From a virus, in the IMG/VR virus record IMGVR_UViG_3300025326_000054, positions 1 to 49,360 of that record: a stretch of 49,360 nucleotides of DNA. One strand, given 5' to 3'. The position numbers were made by a program, and so were the translations under genes. A model generated the notes under the pieces. The model was not told where the DNA came from. It saw nothing but the letters and a program-made list of their open reading frames with translations, and searched no databases. Positions 21,378 to 29,978 of this stretch are shown in pieces. Within the stretch, counting starts at the first letter, position 1, and every line of letters begins with the position of its first letter.

Positions 21378-21853
21378 GTGATCCCCCGGTTGCCGAAGTC
21401 GATATCAACAGGCTGGCGAAGATTCTCAACGTCACGCCGAGGCGCATCCAGCAGCTCGTTCAGGAGGGAATGCCCAGGGCGGGCAAGGGGCGGTATCCGC
21501 TCGTAGCCTGCATCCACTGGTTCATTAAATTCTGGCAGGACCGGGCGGAAGGCCGGATCGCGGGGTGGGGGATCAACCAGAAGAAGGGCGGGGTGATCGC
21601 CGCGAAGGAACGGCTTACGAGAACACAGGCCGATATCGCGCAGATAGATTACGAGGAGCGTATCGGATCCATCCACAAAACCGAGGAGTGCCGCAGGTCG
21701 GCGTTTACCCTTGGCCGGGAGTTGCGGGACATGATCCTGATCGTCCCCGACCGAGTGGACGCGATCCTCGCCGCTGAGAACGACCGCGCGCGGGTCAACT
21801 CCACGTTGCGGCAGGAGCTCTCCCAGGTGCTCCATGAGTTCGCGGCAAATTGA
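21374..21853 (+). CDS. Terminase small subunit (Nu1-like)
   Basis: A 159-aa protein directly before the large subunit. Residues 10-40 (DINRLAKILNVTPRRIQQLV) form a winged helix-turn-helix as in lambda Nu1, which recognises cos. The remainder is helical and would mediate assembly with the large subunit. Start ATG 21374 overlaps the upstream stop; the last 20 bp overlap the large subunit gene. Confidence 0.83.
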   Translation: MSDPPVAEVDINRLAKILNVTPRRIQQLVQEGMPRAGKGRYPLVACIHWFIKFWQDRAEGRIAGWGINQKKGGVIAAKERLTRTQADIAQIDYEERIGSIHKTEECRRSAFTLGRELRDMILIVPDRVDAILAAENDRARVNSTLRQELSQVLHEFAAN

Positions 21854-23726
21854 CGGTGCGGTCGCCTACGGAGGTTCGTTCCGGGAGGGCCTGAAGCCCG
21901 ATCCCCTCCTGACCGTCTCGGAGTGGGCGGACAGGGAGCGAATCCTCCCGCCGGTGTCATCCGCCGAGCCGGGGCAGTGGCGCACCTCCCGCACGCCGTA
22001 TTTACGGGAGATCATGGATTGCCTTTCTCCGTCTTCTCCGGTCCAGCGCGTGACCTTCATGAAGGGATCGCAGATCGGGGCGACGGAAAGCGGGAATAAC
22101 TGGATCGGGTACGTCATCGCGATGGCGCCGGGGCCGATGCTGGCCGTCCAGCCGAACCTGGACATGGCGAAGCGGTTCTCGAAGCAGCGCGTTCAACCCA
22201 CGATCCGGAATACCCCCGCGCTGCAAGGGAAGGTGAAAGACGCCCGGGTGCGGGATTCCGGGAACACAATTCTCGTCAAGCAGTTCCCCGGCGGGATCCT
22301 GGTCATCACCGGGGCGGAATCGGCAACAAGTTTGCGGTCTATGCCGGCGCGTTACCTGTTCATGGACGAGATCGACCCATACCCCGACGATTGCGGCGGG
22401 GAAGGCGACCCGTGCGGGCTGGCCGAGGCGCGTACGGCAACGTTCTCTTCCCGGAAGAAGATTTTCGAGACATCGACTCCAACGGAGGCGGGGCGGTCCC
22501 GGATCGAGAGGCGGTACGAATTATCCGACAAGCGTCGGTATTTCGTCCCCTGCCCGTTCTGCAAGGGTGAGCAGTGGCTCAAGTGGGGGCAGATCGTATT
22601 CGAGAAGGACGAGAAGTACCGGCTCACAAGTCCGGTCCGTTATAAGTGCGAGCATTGCGGCGAACCGATCGATGAGCGGTACAAGACCTGGATGCTCGAA
22701 TCCGGGCGGTGGATCGCCGAGGCGCCTGGGCGCGGGAAGCCCGCGGGGTTTTTCCTCTCTTCCCTCTATTCGCCGCTCGGCTGGCTCTCATGGGACGCCA
22801 TCGCGCAGGAGTTCCTGGACGCCAGGAAGACCCGGGACGTCTCCGCGCTGAAAGTATGGACGAATACGAAGCTCGCCGAAGTATGGGAAGAGGAAGGACT
22901 CGTCATCGACGACGGGACGCTCCTTTCCCGGCGCGAGAAGTACCCGGCCTCTATTCCGGCGGGCGGGCTCGTCCTCACGATCGGCGTCGACATTCAGGCA
23001 GACCGCATCGAGGCATCCGTCGACGCATGGGGCAAGCACGAGGAAAGCTGGCTGATCGAATACGCCATATTCCGCGGGAGTCCGGAAACAGACCTGAAGG
23101 TGTGGGAGGACCTGAGAATCCTCCTGGATCGCTCGTGGGATCAGGAGTTGGGCCTGTCCCTGCGGATCGCGGCGGGCTGCGTCGATTCGGGTCACGCGAC
23201 CAGTCAGGTCTACAAGTTCGTCCGCAGTCTCGAGCATCGTCGCGTTTACGCGGTCAAGGGGCAGGGGGGCAAAGGACTCCCGGTCATCCGGATCTCCGAG
23301 AAGCGCAACAAGGCCGGGATCAAACTGGGGCTGGTCGGCGTGGATACCTGCAAGTCGTTGATCTATTCCAGGGTAATGCTTCCCGACTTCGGCCCGGGAT
23401 ACATGCATTTCCCCATGTCGGTCGGTGAGGACTACTTCTCCGGGTTGACTGCGGAGAAGCGAGTCATCCGGAAGGTGCGCGGGAAGGAAATCGAGGAGTG
23501 GGTAAAGGTCCGCGCGCGGAATGAACCACTGGATTGTTTCGTGTATTCGCACGCTGCGCTGGACCTACTGAAGATCCGGGATTGGGACCGGCTGGCGTCG
23601 AACATCGAGCGGCAGGTGGAAAAAGAAAAACCAGGGAAAGAAGAAGAGGGACCGAAGACGCAAGGCACAGAGATGCCGGTTCCTATGCGTGTGCCCCGAA
23701 AGGGTTGGTCCGCAACCAAGTGGTAA
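21834..23726 (+). CDS. Terminase large subunit (GpA family)
   Basis: A 630-aa ATP-driven DNA packaging motor and nuclease. It shows the GpA start (LTVSEWADRERILPPVSSAE), a Walker A-like MKGSQIGATE at residues 76-85, Walker B YLFMDEIDPYPDD near 174-186, a zinc site (CPFC/CEHC, about 244-285), and the nuclease domain starting GVDIQADRIEASVDAWG. Full length for the family. It implies lambda-like packaging from cos sites into procapsids. Start ATG 21834 is inside the small subunit gene. Confidence 0.93.
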   Translation: MSSRQIDGAVAYGGSFREGLKPDPLLTVSEWADRERILPPVSSAEPGQWRTSRTPYLREIMDCLSPSSPVQRVTFMKGSQIGATESGNNWIGYVIAMAPGPMLAVQPNLDMAKRFSKQRVQPTIRNTPALQGKVKDARVRDSGNTILVKQFPGGILVITGAESATSLRSMPARYLFMDEIDPYPDDCGGEGDPCGLAEARTATFSSRKKIFETSTPTEAGRSRIERRYELSDKRRYFVPCPFCKGEQWLKWGQIVFEKDEKYRLTSPVRYKCEHCGEPIDERYKTWMLESGRWIAEAPGRGKPAGFFLSSLYSPLGWLSWDAIAQEFLDARKTRDVSALKVWTNTKLAEVWEEEGLVIDDGTLLSRREKYPASIPAGGLVLTIGVDIQADRIEASVDAWGKHEESWLIEYAIFRGSPETDLKVWEDLRILLDRSWDQELGLSLRIAAGCVDSGHATSQVYKFVRSLEHRRVYAVKGQGGKGLPVIRISEKRNKAGIKLGLVGVDTCKSLIYSRVMLPDFGPGYMHFPMSVGEDYFSGLTAEKRVIRKVRGKEIEEWVKVRARNEPLDCFVYSHAALDLLKIRDWDRLASNIERQVEKEKPGKEEEGPKTQGTEMPVPMRVPRKGWSATKW

Positions 23727-23735
23727 GGAGCGCCG

Positions 23736-24269
23736 ATGAATATTCCGAGCACGATCACCGCGGGAGATACCATCGCCTGGACAGACTCCCTCGCCGATTA
23801 TCCAGCGACGACGTGGACGCTGAAGTATTCGCTTTGGAAGTATGGCCAGGCCGTCATCGGCATCACGGCATCGGCTTCAGGATCCGATCATGCCGTATCG
23901 GTCGCCCCCGCCGTGTCGACCGCCTATGCCGCCGGGGACTGGCAGTGGACCGCCTACGTCGAGAAGGGATCCGGCGGGACGCTGGAGCGGTACACGGTCG
24001 CGACGGGGAGGGTGACGATCAAGCCGAATGTCGCGGCGGCATCTTCCTCGGCGGACTTTCGGTCGCACGCGGAGAAGATGCTCACCGGCATCGAGGCCAC
24101 CTTGCAGGGTCGCGCCACCCGCGCCGAGATGTCCCTCACCATCAACGGGAAGGCGATCCAGTATCTGAAGCCGGATGAACTGGAGCGGTGGCGGTCTATC
24201 TACCGGCGGGTCGTTAGTAAGGAGAAAGGCGAGAGTTCCATCGTCGGAATCCAATTCGGGAGCGCGTGA
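23736..24269 (+). CDS. Head-tail joining-like protein (gpW position)
   Basis: A 177-aa protein between terminase and portal. Residues 1-100 form an Ig-like beta domain (STITAGDTIAWTDSLADYPA...). The C-terminal part (LQGRATRAEMSLTINGKAIQ... LERWRSIYRRVVSKEK) resembles the gpW-type helical-hairpin region. Its place fits lambda gpW, which closes the filled head. Assignment is by position and pattern. Confidence 0.6.
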   Translation: MNIPSTITAGDTIAWTDSLADYPATTWTLKYSLWKYGQAVIGITASASGSDHAVSVAPAVSTAYAAGDWQWTAYVEKGSGGTLERYTVATGRVTIKPNVAAASSSADFRSHAEKMLTGIEATLQGRATRAEMSLTINGKAIQYLKPDELERWRSIYRRVVSKEKGESSIVGIQFGSA

Positions 24270-25837
24270 TGGGATTTCTTGAACGCCTGCGATTCGTTCT
24301 CCAGGGTTCTCCGGGACCGCCCCGCCGTCGTGCCTATGCAGCGGCGAAGATGGGACGCCTTACCGCGGACTGGATCACCGGGGCTACATCCATCGATCAG
24401 GACATACGATCCGGACTCGTCAAGGTTCGTTCCCGGGCCAGGGATCTTTCGCAGAACAACGAATACGTCAGGGCCTATCTCCGTGCGGTTCGAAAGAACG
24501 TCGTCGGCAGCGAGGGATTCAAGCTCCAGGTGAAGGCGACGAACTATATTGACGGGAAGCCCACGCCCGACCGACTCGCAAATTCGATCCTGGAGAACGC
24601 CTTTTACGATTGGGGTCAGCCCCGTACCGCCACGGTCACGGGCCAGCTCTCTTTCCGGAAGGCGCAGGAGGTCATCGTCGAGACGGTGGCGCGGGACGGG
24701 GAAGCGTTCGTTCGGCTTGTCCGGGGGCAGAACGTCAACAAATACGCCTTCTCTCTTCAGCTTGTTGAGCCGGACTGGATCGACGAGAAATACAGCACGG
24801 AACTCCCGAATGGGAACGTCGTCCGGATGGGTGTCGAGACCGACGCGTGGCGGCGACCCGTGGCGTACCACGTAAGCCAGCGACCAAAGGGAGTCGATGT
24901 TTACGGGTACATCGTTCCCTCAGGCCCCCGAACGATCGTTCCGGCCTCAGACATGATCCACGTCTTCGACCCTGAGCGCGCGGACCAGACCCGCGGCGTA
25001 TCGTGGATGGCTCCCGCGATGCTGTCGCTTCACGACCTGAAGGGGTACGTGGAGGGCGCGATCATCAACGCCCGGGCAGGTGCGAACAAGCTCGGATTCT
25101 TCCGTAACTCTTCCGGGGACGGAGACAGCTACGAGGGCGACGCGGTCGATGCATCGGGTAACAAGACCATCACGTGCGAGCCGGGGACCTTCGAGGACAT
25201 CGGAGACAAGGAGTTTCAGGGTTTCGATCCTAAATACCCGGAGGCGCAGTTTGATCCATTCGTGAAATCGATCCTGCGCGGGATCTCGTCCGGCCTTGGC
25301 GTTTCCTTTTCGTCGCTCTCCAACGATCTGACGGAGGTCAATTTCTCCTCGATCCGCGCTGGACTCCTGGAGGAACGGGAAACATGGAAAAGCCTTCAGT
25401 CGTGGTTCATAGAGATGTTCATGAACCGCGTCTATTCCGAGTGGCTTTACATGTCCCTCTTGACCGGAGCGGTGAACCTTCCGAAGGCGAAATACGACAA
25501 GTTCAACTCTCCGGTGTGGGTCGGCAGGCGGTGGGGATGGGTGAAACCGCTAGAGGAAGTGAAGGCGTACCAGGAGGCGGTGAAGTCCGGGTTCAAGAGT
25601 GCCACTCAGGTGGTGGCGGAGAACGGCGGGGACATCGAGGAACTGTACCAGGAACTCAAGGCGGAGAAGGAGCTCGCGGCGGAGTACGGGCTTGAACTCG
25701 AATACGGAGGAAAGAGCGATGGAAATCAAGGAACTGATGGGGATCTTGAAGAAGGACCCTCCGAAGAGGACGTTCAGCCTCGACCGGGCGACGGTAAAGG
25801 CAACGGAAAGGACGGTCGATCTCGCCTTCTCGTCTGA
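24269..25837 (+). CDS. Portal protein (lambda family)
   Basis: A 522-aa portal that forms the ring at the capsid vertex for DNA entry and exit. It has RDLSQNNEYVRAYLRAVRKN near residue 65, EPDWID, MIHVFDPERADQTRGVSW, and YVEGAIINARAGANKLGFFR, all markers of the lambda-type portal family. The acidic low-complexity C-terminus overlaps the next gene by 119 bp. I use ATG 24269 (TGATG overlap); the preceding GTG is also possible. Confidence 0.92.
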   Translation: MGFLERLRFVLQGSPGPPRRRAYAAAKMGRLTADWITGATSIDQDIRSGLVKVRSRARDLSQNNEYVRAYLRAVRKNVVGSEGFKLQVKATNYIDGKPTPDRLANSILENAFYDWGQPRTATVTGQLSFRKAQEVIVETVARDGEAFVRLVRGQNVNKYAFSLQLVEPDWIDEKYSTELPNGNVVRMGVETDAWRRPVAYHVSQRPKGVDVYGYIVPSGPRTIVPASDMIHVFDPERADQTRGVSWMAPAMLSLHDLKGYVEGAIINARAGANKLGFFRNSSGDGDSYEGDAVDASGNKTITCEPGTFEDIGDKEFQGFDPKYPEAQFDPFVKSILRGISSGLGVSFSSLSNDLTEVNFSSIRAGLLEERETWKSLQSWFIEMFMNRVYSEWLYMSLLTGAVNLPKAKYDKFNSPVWVGRRWGWVKPLEEVKAYQEAVKSGFKSATQVVAENGGDIEELYQELKAEKELAAEYGLELEYGGKSDGNQGTDGDLEEGPSEEDVQPRPGDGKGNGKDGRSRLLV

Positions 25838-27626
25838 GCTTCCGTACGTTCGCTGGTGGGGGATCGAGATTCTCGATCACTCCAGGAAGGCGATGCGGAT
25901 GGACCGGGCGAAGATGGGCATCCCGCTCCTGTTCAACCATAACCGCGACGAGCACCTGGGCATCATGGAGGAATGCCGTTGCGACGACGACAAGATGGGC
26001 CGAGGCACGGCCAGATTCTCCCGCTCCCCCGCCGCCACGGAGAGGTTCCAGGACGTGGAGGACGGAATCCTCAAGGACGTGTCCGTGGGCTACGAGATCC
26101 ACTTCATGAAGGAAGTTGCCCCGAAAGAAATGACTCCTGAACTGATGGAGATGGCGGCTCTGGAAAAGCTGCCGGTCTATCGGATCACGGATTGGGAGCC
26201 TTATGAATGCTCATTTGTCACGGTCCCTGCGGACCCGACGGTCGGCGTCGGGCGAACCGCCGGGGGTGTGAAGGGGCAGGAGGAAGGCGAGAGGAAAGTT
26301 CCACTGGAAATCAGCGCAGCAATCATCGAAACGGAGGAAAGGAAAATGCCCGAGACCAGGACGATCGAGGAAGTCGAGAAGGAAATGAAGGCGGACCGCG
26401 ACAAGGCGGCCGACGATGCAACCCAGAAGGAACGGGCGCGTATGAAGGAGATCCGCGAGTTGGCCAACCGCCACAACCTTCCCGCCCGCATCGTGGACAT
26501 GGCGGAGGTGCAGGGGACGACCATCGAGCAGTTCCGCGGCATCGTCCTCAACCGCATCAACGACGGGACCGGGTCCAAGCCCCTGTATACGCCGTTGGGG
26601 GAGATCGGGCTCACGAGCAACGAGGCGCAGCGGTACAGCATCCTCCGGGCGATCCGGGCCGCGACGACCAAGGACTGGCGGGACGCGGGATTCGAGAAGG
26701 AGTGCTCCGACACGGTCGCGAAGCAGGTGGGGGCGGAGTCGCGGTCCTTCTACCTGCCATACGACATCATGACCGCGCCTCGCAACAAGCGCGACATGAA
26801 CATCACCACCGACACGGCCGGCGGGTTCCTCGTCGGCACGCAGCACATGGCCGGGTCGTTCATCGAGCTGCTCCGGTCGAAGCTCGTCGCCGCCGCCGCC
26901 GGTGTGCAGATCATGTCCGGCCTCGTCGGCAACGTTGCCATCCCGAAGGAGACCGCGGACCCGACCGGGTACTGGATCGAGACGGAAGGCAACCCCCCGA
27001 CGGAGAGCCAGGGGACCGTCGGCCAGGTGACGCTCTCCCTGAAGAACGTCGCCGCCTGGGTGGACATCACCCGGAACCTGATGAAGCAGTCGGCGCCGGC
27101 GGCGGACAACATCATCCTGAACAGCCTCGTCAAGGTCCTCGCACGGATGATCGACCTCGCCGTGTTCCACGGCACCGGGGCGAACGGCCAGCCGACCGGG
27201 ATCGCGACGGCGGCGTCCGGAGCGTTCACCGGGGCGACGTTCTCCTGGATCCTCGCCATCAGCGCCCTCACGGACGTCATGAACGCGAACGCGGAGAAGC
27301 CCGGCATGAACTGGGTCTGCAACCCGACCTCCTGGGGGGTCCTCAAGACCCGCGAGAAGGGGACGGCCGGATATCCGGTCTACCTCTGCGGGGACGACGA
27401 CAAGATGGCCGGGTTCCCGGTGCTCACCTCGACGCAGATCACCGCGGCGTATCTGTTCTTCGGGGACTTCCTGCAGGCGATCATCGGCGAGTGGGGCGTC
27501 CTCGACATCAACGTCGACGACAAGTCCCTCTCGACCTCCGGCGGGATCCGCATCGTCGGCTACCAGAGCGTGGACGTGGCGGTCCGGCAGGCCGGCGCGT
27601 TCACTCTCGCCACCGACTTGTCGTAA
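25719..27626 (+). CDS. Fused prohead protease and major capsid protein (HK97 fold)
   Basis: A 635-aa fusion. Residues 1-170 are an S78-type prohead protease: IPLLFNHNRDEHLGIMEE supplies the His and ILKDVSVGYEI the catalytic Ser. A charged scaffold-like helix (EEVEKEMKADRDKAADDATQ) follows, and residues about 330-635 form an HK97-type capsid subunit (TTDTAGGFLVGTQHMAGSFI... FHGTGANGQPTGIATAASGA). The protease presumably frees the capsid part during maturation. ATG 25719 follows CGGAGG and lies within the portal gene end. Confidence 0.9.
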   Translation: MEIKELMGILKKDPPKRTFSLDRATVKATERTVDLAFSSELPYVRWWGIEILDHSRKAMRMDRAKMGIPLLFNHNRDEHLGIMEECRCDDDKMGRGTARFSRSPAATERFQDVEDGILKDVSVGYEIHFMKEVAPKEMTPELMEMAALEKLPVYRITDWEPYECSFVTVPADPTVGVGRTAGGVKGQEEGERKVPLEISAAIIETEERKMPETRTIEEVEKEMKADRDKAADDATQKERARMKEIRELANRHNLPARIVDMAEVQGTTIEQFRGIVLNRINDGTGSKPLYTPLGEIGLTSNEAQRYSILRAIRAATTKDWRDAGFEKECSDTVAKQVGAESRSFYLPYDIMTAPRNKRDMNITTDTAGGFLVGTQHMAGSFIELLRSKLVAAAAGVQIMSGLVGNVAIPKETADPTGYWIETEGNPPTESQGTVGQVTLSLKNVAAWVDITRNLMKQSAPAADNIILNSLVKVLARMIDLAVFHGTGANGQPTGIATAASGAFTGATFSWILAISALTDVMNANAEKPGMNWVCNPTSWGVLKTREKGTAGYPVYLCGDDDKMAGFPVLTSTQITAAYLFFGDFLQAIIGEWGVLDINVDDKSLSTSGGIRIVGYQSVDVAVRQAGAFTLATDLS

Positions 27627-27651
27627 CGACATGGCGTTTTCAACCAGGACG

Positions 27652-27680
27652 GGGGGCAGTCTAATTGCCAGACTGCCCCC
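27652..27680 (+). terminator. Strong hairpin after the capsid gene
   Basis: GGGGGCAGTC (27652-27661) pairs perfectly with GACTGCCCCC (27671-27680) around a 9-base loop. No T run follows, so partial termination or mRNA 3' protection of the abundant capsid message is more likely than full termination. Confidence 0.65.
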
Positions 27681-27699
27681 TTCGGGCAAGGAGTCGTCC

Positions 27700-27957
27700 A
27701 TGAAAATAGAGATCATCAGCCGATGCAGGGTCGAGGGGAAGGAATACTTCCCCGGAGACATCGTTGATACGACCAACGGGATCGCGAACGATCGGATCGG
27801 GATGGGGCTGGCGAAGAAGTACGTGGAGCCGCCGCCGCCCGCCCCGGTCGATGAAGATGCCGTCGTATCCACCGCGCCGCCCGGCCAGATCGCCGATGGG
27901 GAAGCCGTAGCCGCTCCGGAGGGAAAGCCGAAAAAAGGAAAGAAGGGAGCAGAGTGA
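27700..27957 (+). CDS. Small capsid-region protein with Pro/Lys-rich tail
   Basis: An 85-aa protein starting MKIEIISRCRVEGKEYFPGD, a small SH3-like phage domain (VEGKEYFPGDIVD), with a low-complexity tail (PPPPAPVDEDAVV... KPKKGKKGAE). Position after the capsid gene suggests a head-associated protein. I use ATG 27700, just beyond the hairpin, instead of an upstream ATG before it. Confidence 0.65.
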   Translation: MKIEIISRCRVEGKEYFPGDIVDTTNGIANDRIGMGLAKKYVEPPPPAPVDEDAVVSTAPPGQIADGEAVAAPEGKPKKGKKGAE

Positions 27958-28427
27958 TGAGGAAATATATCGCCGCGCTGATCGCGGCCTTGATCTTGAT
28001 CCCCGTGATCGTTCTCGGGGCGGACCTGGTTCACTCGATCGCCGTGAGAAAGTCGATCGCGAACGCCCTGGTTTCCAACAACGACAACACCGACGGGTCG
28101 ATCATCGATGGCCGCGGGTATCGGTCCGTCACCTACGTCATCGTAACGGGGACGCTCGCGGATTCGGATGTCACCCTGACTCCGTCGATCATCGCGGGGG
28201 ACAACGATGTTCTGTCTGATGGCGCTGCGGTCTCGGGCATAGACCTCGTCGGAACCATCGCCGGAGCGACGTTCGCCGCCACCGACGACAACACCGCGAA
28301 GGTGATCGCGTACGGCGGGACGAAGCGATATACGAAACTCCGGATCACGCCCGCAGCCAACACCGATAACGCCGCGTTCAGCGCCGCAGCCATTCTTGGG
28401 CACCCGCAATACTTACCGACACCGTAG
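27957..28427 (+). CDS. Capsid-region protein with N-terminal signal-like segment
   Basis: A 156-aa protein. Residues 1-23 (MRKYIAALIAALILIPVIVL) look like a Sec signal or membrane anchor. The rest is a beta-rich domain (DGRGYRSVTYVIVTGTLADS... TKRYTKLRITPAAN) like phage head decoration or minor capsid proteins. The export signal is unusual for a head gene. Start ATG 27957 (TGATG overlap). Confidence 0.65.
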   Translation: MRKYIAALIAALILIPVIVLGADLVHSIAVRKSIANALVSNNDNTDGSIIDGRGYRSVTYVIVTGTLADSDVTLTPSIIAGDNDVLSDGAAVSGIDLVGTIAGATFAATDDNTAKVIAYGGTKRYTKLRITPAANTDNAAFSAAAILGHPQYLPTP

Positions 28428-28436
28428 GGGATCGCC

Positions 28437-28748
28437 ATGATCGACCTTGACGCCTTCGCCGACGATGTACTGAACACGGACGCCTTCGCAGTGGAGGCGA
28501 CCTATAACCCTTCCGGCGGCCAGGGGAAGACGATCAAGGTGGCGTTCGAGAATCCATACTTCGCCGCGCAGGGAGTCGGGGAGGCCGGTGTATCTTCGTC
28601 TTCTCCCGGCGCAACCTGCAAAGCGCCGGATGTCGTGGACGCCGCCCGCGGCGATACGCTCGAAATCAACGACGTGACCTGGTACGTCGTCGACGTCCAG
28701 CCGGACGGGGATGTGTTCACCGTCCTGATCCTGTCGAGGGATCCATAA
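28437..28748 (+). CDS. Head-tail connector-like protein
   Basis: A 103-aa protein (MIDLDAFADDVLNTDAFAVE...) with beta-strand patterns ending EINDVTWYVVDVQPDGDVFT, similar to lambda gpFII-type head-tail joining proteins in size, order and C-terminal pattern. It would bridge connector and tail. Followed immediately by the next gene. Confidence 0.65.
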   Translation: MIDLDAFADDVLNTDAFAVEATYNPSGGQGKTIKVAFENPYFAAQGVGEAGVSSSSPGATCKAPDVVDAARGDTLEINDVTWYVVDVQPDGDVFTVLILSRDP

Positions 28749-29225
28749 ATGCCTCTGAAACGCGATCTCATCGTGCAGGCGGTAATGACCCGGATGGCGG
28801 GTATCCTCTCGACGGGCGGGTACTACTCGAACCTCGGCTCCAACGTATTCGAGTGGCGCCCGAAGGTGGTCACGGAAGGCGGCGGCGGGTATGTCCCCAC
28901 GGAGCAGGCGGAACTTCCAGCCATCCACATCCGCGACACGATCGACGACCCTTCCCGGATGAATGTAAAGGGCGACGAGAGGCACGACCTGTCCCTTGAA
29001 GTGGAGATCGCACACGAAGCCGCCGCCACGGGGCGGACGATGCGAAAGCACATCGAGGACGTAAGGAAAGCCGTCGGCACCGACACGACATGGGGCGGAC
29101 TGGCCCTCGGCACAGTACAGAGTACACCCACGGAAACCGTACGAATACAGGCGGACCGGACATTTTTCCGGTCGCTGATGCACTTTCAGGTCCAGTACAC
29201 AACCTCGAAACTTTCGGAATCGTAG
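28749..29225 (+). CDS. Tail terminator/completion-like protein
   Basis: A 158-aa protein starting directly after the previous stop. It begins with a helix (RDLIVQAVMTRMAGIL). A beta sandwich with LPAIHIRDTIDDPSRMNVKG and VQYTTSKLSES at the end follows, as in gpU/gpZ-type tail completion proteins that cap the tail tube. Position just before the tail tube gene supports this. Confidence 0.62.
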   Translation: MPLKRDLIVQAVMTRMAGILSTGGYYSNLGSNVFEWRPKVVTEGGGGYVPTEQAELPAIHIRDTIDDPSRMNVKGDERHDLSLEVEIAHEAAATGRTMRKHIEDVRKAVGTDTTWGGLALGTVQSTPTETVRIQADRTFFRSLMHFQVQYTTSKLSES

Positions 29226-29237
29226 GAGGAAAATAAA

Positions 29238-29882
29238 ATGGCAAGCAACGCGCAGAATGCCCAGGGGACAATCCTGGAGATTTCCAGCACGGCGGGGGGG
29301 GCCAAGACGATCACGGGCATCTCTGCGACCTCCCCGATGATCGTAACCAGCGCGGGGCACGGACTGGTAAATGGGGATGTGGTGGCGATCGCTGGCGTGG
29401 TCGGCACGGGCATGGCGACGTACCTGAACGGGAACACCTATGTCATCTCCGACGTGACCACCAACACGTTCGTTCTCGTCGGCACGAACGGACTGACGCT
29501 GACCTACACCTCGGACGGGACCGCCACGCCGGATACATGGGCCGAGGTCGGAGAGATCGTCTCCGGCGATGGCTTCGACGGAACCAGTGCCGTCATCACG
29601 AAGACCAACCTCGCATCGACCGCTGTGGAGAAGGATGTCGGGTTGCAGGACTTCGGCTCCCTGAAACTTGAGATCCAGATTTACGACGCCGACGCTGGAC
29701 AGACGGCGATGCGAGCGGCGAAGACCAACCAGACTCAGAAGAATTTCAAAGTGACATATCCCAACGGGGAGACGCGAACGTTCGCCGGGTTCGTAATGTC
29801 TTTCTCGGAGAAGTTCGGGGTCGACTCCATCGTCACCGGCTCCACCGAGATCCTCATCGACGGGGTTGTTACCTATGCCTGA
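29238..29882 (+). CDS. Major tail tube protein
   Basis: A 214-aa protein after AGGAGG. Residues 20-100 form an inserted Ig-like beta domain (TITGISATSPMIVTSAGHGL... TYTSDGTATPD). The core (DGFDGTSAVITKTNLASTAV... FKVTYPNGETRTFAGFVMSF) matches tube proteins of siphophages. It would polymerise around the tape measure. Gene order (terminator, tube, chaperones, tape measure) is canonical. Confidence 0.8.
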   Translation: MASNAQNAQGTILEISSTAGGAKTITGISATSPMIVTSAGHGLVNGDVVAIAGVVGTGMATYLNGNTYVISDVTTNTFVLVGTNGLTLTYTSDGTATPDTWAEVGEIVSGDGFDGTSAVITKTNLASTAVEKDVGLQDFGSLKLEIQIYDADAGQTAMRAAKTNQTQKNFKVTYPNGETRTFAGFVMSFSEKFGVDSIVTGSTEILIDGVVTYA

Positions 29883-29892
29883 CCTCAAATAA

Positions 29893-29947
29893 GCGCGGAT
29901 AGGGCGACGGCCCGACAAGTAAGGTCATCCGAGCCTTACTTCCGCGC
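29893..29947 (+). ncRNA. Compact three-way-junction RNA structure (candidate)
   Basis: Between the tube gene and the inserted HNH gene, a 7-bp outer stem GCGCGGA (29893-29899)/TCCGCGC (29941-29947) encloses two hairpins. One is GGGC-GACG-GCCC (29902-29913); the other is GTAAGG(T)/(G)CCTTAC (29919-29939, 7-base loop). It resembles a tRNA missing its T arm. It may be a processing or attenuation element. Confidence 0.5.
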
Positions 29948-29978
29948 ATAATTAATCGGGCACTATCGGAGGTGTGAA

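Noticed and set aside
26211-28409. 732-codon minus-strand ORF opposite the capsid gene
   Set aside because: Long antisense frames arise from GC-rich codon bias. The plus strand encodes a recognisable capsid and other coupled genes.
28413-29918. 501-codon minus-strand ORF opposite tail genes
   Set aside because: Shadow of head-tail and tube genes, with no family features.
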